Assembly: GCA_948567375.1 (NCBI GenBank)
Contig: OX419755.1
Span: 563,001 to 627,000 of the forward strand
Source: Lunularia cruciata
Taxonomy: Eukaryota > Streptophyta > Marchantiopsida > Lunulariales > Lunulariaceae
DNA length: 64,000 nt
Reading direction: 5' to 3'
Shown one piece after another: positions 43,544-54,400 of the stretch (position 1 is the stretch's first letter; each line of letters opens with the position of its first letter). The notes beneath the pieces were generated by a model. It was given only the letters and a program-made list of their open reading frames with translations, did no database searches and was not told the origin of the DNA. The translations under genes were made by a program, and so were the position numbers.

Positions 43544-45378
43544 TGTGAAAACTCAACAAATACTACTTTTGCGGTAATTAAGTAAGTAAAGTTCATTCCC
43601 ATAGAGTCTGAAATGGTTAAATACAAAGTAAAAGACAACAATGTAGTTTTTCTTGATTTCTTCATTAATCTCTCAAGTAGAAACCCCACCTTGAAGAGAG
43701 TAACAAGCATTAGATTGCAGACTTGTCACAAATCACAACACCTATAATCACAACTCCATCAAATTCTGTCCAAAGAAATCTTGATTGTGATGATTCAGAT
43801 TCCTTCAAAGATGGCTACTTCATTGCAAAACACCCTTGCCTCAGAATTATGTTCCACCCTTCCACTAAAGGCACAACTTCCTTGATTGAAAGTGCTTTGC
43901 ATCAACCTAATGCTGCAGACACAAATGGAAAATACTACTAACACTACAATTCCTCTCAGACCTGTCAAGGCATTGCACTTCACTCAAGATCAAACACACC
44001 AAACAAAGATCAAGGCCACAAAATCCCACATCTAATTAGCACACCAATTTGCACTTCAAAACTCTCCACACACTTACAAATACAATCATAAGATTGATAC
44101 TCAAAATGCCTCAAACAACAAGCACTGAAATCAACACTTTGATTTATTTATCTTTAGAAATTACAAATACTAAACAACAACACACTCCAAATGCCTCCTT
44201 TAAATAGGATGATCTTTTGATAGTTATCTAACTTCCTAAATTGATTCCTAACAACTTACCAACCTGCAGATCCAAAATGACAATGCACCTCTTCATATCT
44301 GCTTCTTCATATTTGCCTCTTCAAATCTCAAATTTTTCCTAATCCGATCCAATGTCAACCTCAACTTCCATTTCTAGACTCAATGCTACTTCAAGAATCT
44401 CCCCTTCTTTGGGTCTCTATCTAACTCTGCTCCAACCTCCTCTAATTCTATCACTCCCTTACTACAATCTGCAATAACTACCATGGATAATCTATCTATA
44501 TCAGTATCTTCCAACCCACTCTTCTCAAATGTATCAATCAATTGATCCAAGGACACTTGCACTCCAATGTCTACTACTTCATACTTTATCTCTAACTTTA
44601 TTTTACTGTGAAGTTCCTTTAATTCTGGATATATTAAATCTAATCTAAGACACACATTGTCTTCTTCCTCTAATATCTTCCTATTTGCTTGATCTCTCAA
44701 GCAAATGAACAACTTATTGAATTCAATGTCTTTCACCTTCTTCCTCCTTGTTTGCTGCACTAACAATTTCAATTCATGCAATCTTGCTTCCTCCAACTTA
44801 ACCTTAGACATCATACCGAGCATTGCCTTCACTTTCACTACCACCTCTTTGACTATCTTCCGCCTTGGATATCTTCTTCTTTGACTATTCCTCTCTCTCT
44901 ACTAATCATTCCTCCCAATACATCTTCACCTCATCTTCCAACTCATCCTTCAATGCTTCCTTCTCTTTCACACTCTGTCTAAGTTGTTCTTTCATTCCTC
45001 TTACCAACCCACGCAATCAATCCTCTTCATGATCTTGCATAGCTAACTCCCTTTGCCAAGCCCAATCTTTCTCTACCACACTTGCTTTCAAGCTCTCCAG
45101 TTCTTGTCCCATAACAACAGCCATGGCCTTCAAATGGATGACTTCCACTCGCATATCACACACTTTTGCCCTCAAGGCCTCAATCTTCACCAACTGCTCC
45201 TTCCAATCTTCTTTTTGCTTTGCCATGGCTTTGCCTCTCTTCACAAAGTCTTTTGTTAGGCTCTCAATCTCCTTCCTCCTTAGCTCTACATCAATCTTGA
45301 GTTCTACTAATTCATGCTCTCTATGAATTAACCTTCTCCTCAACTCAAAATTTTTCATCACTCATATACAACACTGCT
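43544..45378 (-). pseudogene. Truncated 5' LTR of element E with U3 ORF C-terminal half
   Basis: LTR end reads GAGTTTTCACA at 43544. TATA-like CTATTTAAAG lies at about 44200. The coiled-coil half of the U3 ORF is present: ELRRRLIHREHELVELKIDV and RVEVIHLKAMAVVMGQELES (45017-45361), then LEEARLHELKLLVQQTRRKK and EVVDIGVQVSLD (44386-44844) in a shifted frame. U3 is cut at 45378 by the plus-strand LTR that follows. Confidence 0.82.
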
Positions 45379-46979
45379 TGTGGTACCCACATTTTTTTGA
45401 ACATCCAAAGAACCTGTAACAAACTTCTTTGGGGTTTTCTAATCAAGAAAGTATGCAGGAAGAAAGTGACTACTTTGCGACCAAGAGGTTCTTGACAGTG
45501 ACAGGAAACAACTTCACAGAATTAGTGAGTGGCACAAAGCAATGACTGAAGAATGACCAATGAGCAAAGGACTATAAATCAAGATTTCTGCAAGGAAGCA
45601 CTACAATGTCCAAGCGCTACCTTGTCCTTATTCCGAGTCGACCCAATAGGAATGCAAATTAGAAATATGCAAGAAGATTTAGTAAGAATCTTGGGAACAA
45701 TCTTTCACAAGAAGAGAGTGAGGAAACACATGATGGCCCCAAAAGTGAGTAAGAAGAGTATGGTGAGGGTTTGGCAAGGTGCAGATTGGATGTAGTGGTG
45801 AGGATTGAGGTTTTATCAAGACTTTGTATCATGTTTGATGATGCATCAGAAGAGACTACCAAAGTGAGGAATTCTTTCAATCGACCTCACACCACGAATA
45901 GGTATAAGGTGGATAGCTATAGAGACCTATTGCAGAGAGGGATTGTGAGTGCAATGATGGTGATGTTCAAGCCAGAGCAAACCACCTATGTCACAATGCA
46001 ACTGGCAGTTTTCTTTCATCAGATGTTTGTAGGAGAAGCAGTAGATTGGGTGAAGTATCTGCACTAGCAAGTGGGGCAGATGATTACGGGTTGGAGAATG
46101 GATATCCCACCACATTACTTCATACCCTTTGTAGCTCACTTCTACTTTGGGCTGAATTTGTTGACTTCAAAGGAGAGAAATAGTATGCAATTGCACTTTC
46201 ATCTGAATTTGCACAAGGAGGCGGATGCAAATGAACCATATTACATGGAGCAGGTTGGAAAATGGAATGAGTATTACAAGAAGAGTGGAAAGGAGAAGAT
46301 TGTAGCAGTTGACATCCCCAGACCAAGAGAGAGAGATAAACCCAAAGGACAAATTGTATCAATGTAGCAGCAAAAGATGCAAAAGCCTAATCAAAGGTAG
46401 CATTGGTGAAAGTCAAGGAATTGACTCCGGAGGAGAAAGAGTCAGAAAAAGAAACCAAGTCAAAGGGAGAAGCCTCAAGAGGAGAAGAAGAGTTCACACT
46501 GCAAAGTGAAGAGTCAAGTAGTGGTAGTGAAGGTGAGGCTGAGGTTCAGCAAACAAGAGGAAGAATCATAGATGCAGGGAAGACAAGTCCAAAGGTATCC
46601 ACTTTCAAGTGAGATGTGAGAGGGAAGAAGAAGGTGTCTTGGTGTATCCAAGAGGTGCCAAAGGGAAGCAAAGTGTTCAAGCAGCCAACATTGGACCTAG
46701 TAAAGTTACCACCGAGGAGGAGAGCTCAGATGAGGAAACATTGAAGATACAAAGATTGTGACCTTGAGGTAAGGCACCAGTGGAGGGGTTACCTGCAAAA
46801 GGCCAAGATGTTAGAGCCAATGACAAGCAGTACAATGGAGTGGAGTATCTACCAAAGGTAGTATATCCTTTATTGGTGTTTCTACAACAGAAGAAAGTAG
46901 AGATAGCAAGTGCAAACTTGGATGTGAAAGATGAGTTAGCAATCATGACAAAGTGGAGTGCAAGAACCTTGTTATTGAG

Positions 46980-48701
46980 TGTGACAACCCGGGAAATATC
47001 ACTTTTGCGGTAATCAGGTTAGTAAAGTTTGCTCCCACAAAGATACAATTCAGGAATTGGTCAAATACAAAGTCAAATAGTAATAAGTAATTCTTCTTTA
47101 TTTTTTCTTTAATTTCTCGGGTAGCAACTACACCCAAAAGAGAGTAACAAGCACTGACTTGTAGTCTTGTCACAACAATTTGTCACACATTATCACAACT
47201 TCATCAAATCTTTCCAAACAATCTTGATTGTGATGATTCAGATTCTCTTGAAAATGGTACTTTGCTGCAAAACAACTTCACCTCAAAATTATGTTCCACC
47301 CCTCCACTGAAGGCACAATTTCCTCAATCAAAATTGCTTCACATCAACACTACTCTGCACTTACAAATTCAAAATACTACCAACACTACAATTCCTCTCA
47401 GATCTATCAAGGCATTGCTCCAATTGCACTTCACTCATGATCAAACACACAGAATGAAGATCAAGGTTGTGGAATCCAACATCCAACAAGCACACTAATT
47501 TGCACTTTGAAATTCTCCCAACACTCACAAATACAAACACAGAGTTGATACTCAGAATCATGCTCAAGCAACAAGTTCTACTTCACAACACTTTGCTTTA
47601 TCTATTCTCAAAAATAATGAATATTGAACAATATATCACTGCAAATGCTCCCTTTAAATAGGTAGAGCTCCCTTAACTCTATCCTCGGGTTTCACAACTA
47701 CTAACTCTTGTACTAATTATAACACTTCTTCCTCCTGATCTACAATTAAACTCATAGGTAGCCTTCCTAACTCTTAATCTTGCAACCCATCTTTCTCTAA
47801 GATCTCCAATGGCAACTCCAAGGATATATGTACTCCTACTCCTACTACTTTGGGTTTCACTATGATCAATTCCTTTGCTAATTCTACTATATACTCATCA
47901 AGAATTGTAATTGAAAGCATGGGTACACTACTTATGCCTTTAATTTGTAACCCACTTTCCCCTAATTGCTCATGAAACTAACCAAAAGACACTTACTATG
48001 TGATCTTGCACTTCAAATTCATCCACTACAACTATTTTTCTTCTAATTATATCCTATCTTCAATCAAAACTCAAATTGAAATCATGGGTATCCTAACTGT
48101 CTCTAGCTTAACTATTTCAGACGCTTCAGATATTTGGCCCGAAGACTCTTGCATCCGATGTCTGACTACCTCAGGTTGAATCATATTTTTCTTGAGGCAA
48201 AGTCTTTTGACCCAAAGTCATGTAAACCCAAAGTCATATAAGTCCAAAGTTGTATAGACCCAAAGATACCAACCCAAAGACACTCAACTACTCTATATAT
48301 CTACTCCCAAAACTTCAAATGCTTGTAACTTCTGCTATAGACCTCCAACATTTGCAATTTTGGAAAGCCTTGAACAAGATGCTTCCAACGAGATATAGCA
48401 CACATGATTTGGACATGTCATCACCAAAATATAGCTCCCACAATAATCTTGACTTGTAACCTCCATTCCGATGCAAAGAAACCATCATAAGGCGTCTAAC
48501 CTCCTTCTTCCTCTAACACAAAGTAAGCTTCTTTGGGTCTGATCCAATCCAAGTCCTTCTTCCTCCAACACAAAGTTGACTTCCTTGAGCTTGATCAAAA
48601 CACAAGTTTCCACTCAATTCTTCTCCATTTGGTTTCAATTTGGTTTCAACAAGACAATTCTTCTTCAAAACTCATACAAAATGAAAAATGTGGGTACCAC
48701 A
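46980..48701 (-). repeat. Solo family-1 LTR, short form (1.7 kb)
   Basis: Termini TGTGGTACCCACA (48701) and GTTGTCACA (46980), flanked by perfect TTGAG duplications at 46975-46979 and 48702-48706. U5 and TATA (CTATTTAAAG, about 47655) are present, but nearly the whole U3 ORF is gone; only short remnants of its C-terminal tail remain (47700-47850). An LTR-LTR recombination product of a deleted element. Confidence 0.88.
48209..48285. repeat. Degenerate 15-17 bp tandem repeat
   Basis: About five units built on ACCCAAAGTCATATA inside the solo LTR, at the place where longer LTRs have ORF sequence. Confidence 0.6.
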
Positions 48702-48850
48702 TTGAGAAGTAAGCTAATGCAAGTAGAGATGGAAGTCAAAGAAAATTAGGTGGAGGGAATTCTTTGGAGTAAGCACTCAAGGCAATGAGGGAGGATTTAG
48801 TGAAGTGTTGGGAGGAAGTAAAAGAGAAGATGGCTTTGATCAATGTGTTG

Positions 48851-48873
48851 AGGGTTTAGGGTTTAGGGTTTAG
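48851..48873 (+). repeat. Short interstitial telomere-type repeat
   Basis: AGGGTTTAGGGTTTAGGG followed by TTTAG: three units of the plant telomere motif TTTAGGG inside the coiled-coil part of a broken LTR ORF. A further GGGTTTA occurs at 48881. Confidence 0.75.
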
Positions 48874-49162
48874 AGCAAGAGGGTTTATGGCAAGAGGCAA
48901 TGAAGGCTGAATTTGAGGACAAGTTGCAAATGTATCAAAATGAACTAGAGGAGGAAAGAAAGAAGGAGAAGGTAGAGCCAATGGTAGAATTGGATGTAGT
49001 AGCAACAATGGAAAATGAGATGAAGGCGCTGCTTAGCATTGAAGTCAATGGAAAGTTGGAAGAAGCCAGATTGCACTGTGAGCCGGCCTATCTCTCACTC
49101 AGGATGAACCTTTGATGGCTATTATGGTAGCCCACCATGGACTAAGAAAGCAAGGAACCCCA

Positions 49163-52100
49163 TGTGGTACCCACATTTTTGTTTTTTTCTCATTTTTGAA
49201 GAAGAAGTGTACAGATGAAGTCGTATTGCGCCTATATGACATCAAAAGGCAAAGAGTGGTGTCTTTGGGTTGTAACCCAAGGTAAAGTGACTTCGTGTTA
49301 GGAGACAAAGTACTCAGATTTGCCCTATCAGCCTACAACCCAAAGTAAGGAAACTTTGTCTCGGGGGTGCTCAACCCAAGGCAAGGACCATGTAACAACT
49401 TTCCTTTTGGGTTGGACATTCAAGAAGGTACCGTGTACAAAAATTGATGGCCTATGAGTGGGATTAAATTGACAGTGACAGAAGCATGAAGGAGGTGTGA
49501 TTTCTCAACAGAAACTTGAAGTGAAGAAAAATAGAGAAGTATGCCACTATAAGATTTGGGCTAGACACAAAGCAATGACAAGTAATTTTCCATTGCCGTT
49601 AAGAAGTTGTCTTGTAGGAGATTGTGGGAAAGGAAGTGTACTCAAAGACATGCTGGTGTGTCAAGAGGAAGTCAGGAGAGTTAGTCCGGGAATCAGTGTG
49701 AAGAGTAGCCACCAACCCAGAGTGGAAGAGAGTAAGATGGGAGGTGGGAAGAAGAACTCAGAATTTGCAGTGAGAAATCATATGATTTGAAGATTAGATA
49801 TGATTGTTAGAATCAAAGTCTTGAGCAGGCTTTAGATCACATTCTTGGCATGGAATAGGAACATTAGCTTTCTAGGTTTCATGATTGAGATCATTGAGAG
49901 TAGATGTCTTTATGGACCCAAGGAAGAAGTGAAGAGAGGAAATCCAGCTTGCTGGATAGAGTCAGATTGGAGGTTAGTACTTGGGAGAGAGGCGGGTGAG
50001 GATCATGGAGCCACGTTCTTGGAGAAAGGAGAGGTAGCGGAAGAAACCCAAGAAGTGAGAGATGCCTTCTCTTCAAAGTGCACAAAGAATGGTTACAAAG
50101 TTGAGAGTTATAAGGACCCGGTGAGGAGAGGCATTGTAGTGGCAATGATGGCTATCTTGAAGCCGGAGCAAACCACTTATGTGATGGAACATCAAGCGGT
50201 GTTCTTTCACAAGATGTTTGCTGGGGAGCCAATCAATTGGGCAAAGTGTTTTCATCAATGTGCGAGACAGATGGTGTGGAACTTGCGGGATAAGTTGCCT
50301 CCACATTACATTGTATTGTTTGCAGCCCACTTCTACTTGGGACTGAATTTGCTCAACACGGCGGAGAGACACAAGATGGTGTTGCACTTCCACCCCAATT
50401 TGAGAAGAGATGTTGATGTGGAGGAGCAGCAATACATCTTGTAGATAAGAAGCAGCAACGAGTACTACGCACAGACAGGGCAGAGCGTGCAAATGAAGGT
50501 GAACACTCTGAAGTCAAAGAAGAGTAGTCGATAAGAAGAAGAAGAAGAAGAAGAAGTAGCAGCAATGAGACCTCAAAAGACCAGGAAGGTAAACCCGAGG
50601 AAAGACTTAGTGGTATCTGCGTTGTCAGGCAAAGAATTAGAAGGGGAAGCCAAAGACAAGTCAAAAGACTTGGAGAAGGAAGAAGAACCGGAATTCATGT
50701 TGCAGAGTAGTGAAGCAAGCAGTGAGAGTGAAGATAGGGTAGAGATGCAATCGGTACTCGAGGAGGAAGACAAGAAGACAAAACTGGATGAAGAATGTAA
50801 CCCAAGACAAGAAGATGAAGTTTCAGCGGAGGAGAAGAGGGTGACCATTCTAAGAGGAGTCCGTTCCAGAAGGAAGGCAAAGTATGAAGCGGGACCAAGT
50901 AGGAGAAGAGAAGCAGAGAGTGGAAGTGTGGGAAGCAAAGAATCCATACCCATAAGGTGATTGCGACTGAGAAGAAGAGTGTCCAATGAAGAAGAAGTGA
51001 AAAAGGAAGAAAGTCCACAAGCCAATGAAAAGCAAAATGAAGGAGTAGAGTATTTGCGAGAGGTTGTGTGCCCGTTATTAACAAAGTTGGAGCAGAAGAA
51101 GGAGATACAATTGAAGTGTCCAGAGGTGAAGACTGTGTTACGGGTGGTAGCAAAATTAGAGGAAGAGAACTTGGAGTTGAAGAAGAGTATAATCTGAGGT
51201 GAGGAGGAGAGGAAGTACTACAAATAGATGCAGTAGTACAAAATCAAGTAACTAAAAACTTGAAGAGAGAAGTGTGAAGTAAAGAGCAAGTAATAGAGCG
51301 GGATGTCATAGCAAGGGAGAGACAGATAGCTGAGTATGAAATCTTGAAATAGGAGTTTGCTGATTCATGATTAGAAATTATTCATGCTATGGCAAGAGTA
51401 GCAAAGAAGGAGCAAGAGCTTGATAGAGTGATGGAGAATGTAGAAGAGAAGAAGCAGCTTTGGCAAAGAGAGTTTACAATGAGGTATCGAGAAGAAGAGA
51501 GATTGTAGGAGTTACTTTGTAATCTGGAGGAGAAGATTGTGCAAAAAGAGAAGGAGAAAGAAATAGTGAAAAGCCAAATTTGAGGCTGAACTAGCAATGT
51601 ATAGAGAAGATTGGCTAGCGGATTGAGAACGTGAGAGAAGAATGAAACTTGAGCCATTAAAGGAGATTGTCATGAAGATGAATGCAATGCTGAGTACAGA
51701 AGCCAACATAAGAATTGAAGAAACCAAGTTGCACAAGTTGAAGTTGTTGGTGCAAGAGACGAGGAGGAGGAATGCAAAGGATAAAGACTTGAATGCCTTG
51801 CTGATTAGTCTCAAAACTTGTGTAGATAGAAAGATATTGGAAGTAGAAAACAATATCACGATTAGATTAGATTTAGTAAAGTTGAAGAAAGATAAACTTT
51901 GAAAGGATATAAAAGCAAAGCCCAAAGTAGATGAGGTAGGAGTACATATATCTTTGGAGTTACCATTGGAGATATTAGAGAAGAGTGGGTCGGGAGATAG
52001 AGATTTAGACAGGTTACCTAATGACAAGAATTGTAGATCAAAAAGAAGAATTAGTAGAATTAGAAGAGGAATTAGTAGTTGTGGAACCCAAGGATAGAGT

Positions 52101-52927
52101 AGTGTGTGAAGTTACTTTGGGATTGGACTAGTAATAGTTTTGAGATTTGAAGAGGTAGATATGAAGAGGTGCATTGTCATTTTGGATTTGTAGGTAAGAA
52201 AAGTTGTTATAGAATGGTATTTTTGTTAGTAATTGTCAATTGCTTCACTATTTAAGGGTGGCATTTGTAGTCATATGTTGTTTAGTGCACATAATTTCTG
52301 AGAATAGATAAAGCTAAGTATTGTGAAGTAGTGCTTGTTGTTTGAGCTTAATTGTGAGTATCAACATTGTGTCTATTTTTGTGAGTGTGTGGAGGATTCT
52401 AAAGTGCAAGTTAGAGTGTGTTGGATGTTGGATTCCATAGCTTGATCTTCATTCTATGTGTTTGATCTTGAGTGAAGTGCAATCGGAGCAATGCCTTTGA
52501 TAGATTTGAGAGGAATTCTAGTGTTGGTAGTATTCTACATTGTGAGTGCAGCGTAGTGTTGATGTGAAGCAATTTTGATCAAGGAAGTTGTGCCTTCAGT
52601 GGAGGGGTAGAACACAATTCTGAGGCAAAGTCGTTTTGCAGTGAAGTGCCATTTTTGGGAGAGACTGAATCATCACAATCAAGATTTTTTGGAAAGATTT
52701 GATGGAGTCATCATTATGTGTGACAAATTGTTATGACGAGCTTGCAAGTCAATGCTTGTTACTCTCTTCTGGGTGTGGTTTCTACTTGAGAGATTAAAGA
52801 TGCAACCAAGAAAAACTAAGATTGTTATTGTTTGAGTTTGTATTTGACCAATTTTGAATCGTATCTCTGTGGGAACAAACTTTACTTACCTAATTACCAC
52901 AAAAGTAATATTTGTTGGGTTGTCACA
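49163..52927 (+). repeat. Solo family-1 LTR, full length (3.77 kb)
   Basis: TGTGGTACCCACA start, GGGTTGTCACA end. Perfect CCCCA duplications at 49158-49162 and 52928-52932; the empty site is visible in the other LTR of element I near 58250. TATA-like CTATTTAAG at 52248-52256, 679 nt from the LTR end. As the innermost insertion of the nest it is the youngest event there. Confidence 0.93.
49575..52131 (+). pseudogene. U3-resident LTR ORF in the solo LTR
   Basis: Start at the conserved MTSNFPLPLRSCL (49575; a longer reading from 49497 is possible). N-terminal domain: WNRNISFLGFM, WIESDWRLVLGREAG, NGYKVESYKDPVRRGIVVAM, LKPEQTTYVMEHQAVFFHKM, INWAKCFHQCARQMVWNL, FAAHFYLGLNLL and HPNLRRDVDVEEQQYIL. 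Acidic middle from 50565, helix EGVEYLREVVCPLLTKLEQ, then coiled coil. Two compensating 1-nt indels (about 51215 and 51570) shift the frame between them; LHKLKLLVQETRRRNAKD and VDRKILEVENN return in the starting frame. Six or more stops. Best copy for the N-terminal domain together with 59697-62327. Confidence 0.84.
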
Positions 52928-53537
52928 CCCCAACTCATCATACTCCTCCAAGGCTAACACTCCAAGACTCAAGACATTGCTCATTAGAGAACTCAATGAA
53001 AGAGATAAAGTTGCAAATGAAAGGATGATGAGTACCTCCTCAACCCTTGTTTAAATACTTGTAAAATAATTATGCACCAAAGTTACTAATTACGGGAGTA
53101 ACTCAAGTTACTAGGCAAAAAGTCAAGTAAAGTCAAAAAGTATGAAGGAATATCCATCCACATGGGCATATTCCACTAAACATGTGATCTTATCTTGACC
53201 AAACCCCTAAGTCAAGGATTCCTGCACATGGGCTATCCTTCAACTATAGAAGAATCCAAAATAAAAAAGCTTGTGGGCCCAAGAGTTCTCAACTCTTTCC
53301 TCAAAGCCAAACACCTAGGAATAATATCAAGTCAACACACTAGAATCCAAAATAGTGGTGCTTATCTTTTCCACTTCCTCTTAAGAAAGGTCCCCTTTAT
53401 CTTAGCTATGACTAACTTTAGCTAATCATGACTAATGTAGAACTATCCTTTATCTCTATATAAATAATATCTCTCAAGTACTTGTAATACCAAGCTAAAT
53501 ATCACAATACCACACACATGCTCAAATGGGTGTTACA

Positions 53538-54400
53538 TTTACCCTTGGACTAAGTTTTCACTTTGTCCTCAAAGTGAAGGTCTCTCTACCTTCTATGATA
53601 CATCTTCAACTTATCATGGTTAATTCTATCAAAGTGTCTTCCTCTCAACTCCTTGAGATCATAGATGTAATTTCCCCATACCTTCTCCACTATGAAAGGT
53701 CTAAAGTACTTAGGCAAAAAATTCTTTTGCACTCTCTTGAATTGAATGGAATCAAACAACATTACCTAATCACCTTCTTTGAAAAGCTTCACCTTCTTCT
53801 TGCCTTGCCTCTTGTCATATCTCTCCTTTTGATTCCTTTGGGCTTGGTCTACTTGAACCATAGCAATTGCTCTTGCTCTTGGCTTAAAGGATGTAGTTAC
53901 TCTATGTGTGATAGAGAAATGTTGTAGCATAGCTGTAGTAATGCTTTTTGTAAACTCTCTTCCTTTATTAGAAACCAACTCCAAAGGGCATCCAAACCTA
54001 ATGATAATGCATTCATAAAGAAATCTACTAACTTCATATTCATTCTTGTCCCTCAATGGTCTAGCCTCAACCCACTTGGTAATAGAATCCATAACTACCA
54101 CAATATACCGATTGTTCCTTGGGGCTCTATTGAGAGGACCTACAAAATCAATTCCCTTCTCAAAAGGTCCTAGCAATGGAATTGATCTAAGTGTTGGAGT
54201 GGATGTAGACTTCCTAGCAAAAGCTTGACAAACATGATAAGTTTTGCAATAATCAAGACAATCCTTGAAAATCCCTCTCCAATAGTAGAATCTTGAAAGT
54301 GGTTGCCTTTCCTGCAAAGTGTCGTCCACACACTAAACCTTCATGAAACTCCTTTATAAGTAGGATAGACTCTTCCTTACCCACTTCTCTTCAAAGTAGA
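53538..54400 (-). pseudogene. Integrase of element I
   Basis: QPLSRFYYWRGIFKDCLDY with CKTYHVCQAFARKS (zinc domain end), core IDFVGPLNRAPRNNRYIVVV then SITKWVEARPL, and LVSNKGREFTKS, where Asn replaces the second catalytic Asp. The segment after TSFKPRARAIAMV lacks the normal NG-x-x-E block, an apparent deletion of the catalytic Glu region. The C-terminal part (FLPKYFRPFIVEKVWGNYIY) reaches 53560. Not functional. Confidence 0.8.

Larger units (their letters stand above)
36105..45378 (-). mobile_element. Element E: decayed family-1 retrotransposon
   Basis: Minus-strand copy with both LTRs truncated: 3' LTR 36105-37351 (U3 start only), integrase, RNase H, RT, protease, gag, PBS 43517-43536 and 5' LTR 43544-45378 (U5 and the 3' part of U3). 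More diverged and more frameshifted than element B. Its 5' LTR is interrupted at 45379 by an opposite LTR. Target duplication not visible. Confidence 0.87.
45379..49076 (+). pseudogene. Plus-strand family-1 LTR and its U3 ORF, split by a solo LTR
   Basis: LTR start TGTGGTACCCACA at 45379. ORF domain 1 from 45771: CRLDVVVRIEVLSRLCIMF, YKVDSYRDLLQRGIVSAMM, FKPEQTTYVTMQLAVFFHQM, FVAHFYFGLNLL (one frame to 46367). The acidic part (EEFTLQSEESSSGSEGEAEV) at 46403-46612 is frameshifted, and YNGVEYLPKVVYPLLVF lies near 46830. It stops at 46979, resumes at 48702 (target duplication), runs through a coiled-coil piece (FEDKLQMYQNELEEERKKEK, 48900-49070) and is cut at 49076 by element I in the middle of the LEEARLHELKLL motif. 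Confidence 0.82.
49077..53537 (-). repeat. 3' LTR of element I, interrupted
   Basis: Segments 49077-49162 and 52928-53537 join to a 0.69 kb LTR matching 58165-58727 on the other side. LTR start TGTAACACCC at 53537 (minus strand), preceded by the purine run AAGGGTAAA (53538-53546). Confidence 0.85.

Noticed and set aside
50531-50558. GAA microsatellite as a separate repeat locus
   Set aside because: A short (GAA)n run inside the acidic codons of the LTR ORF; similar runs occur at the same place in other copies.
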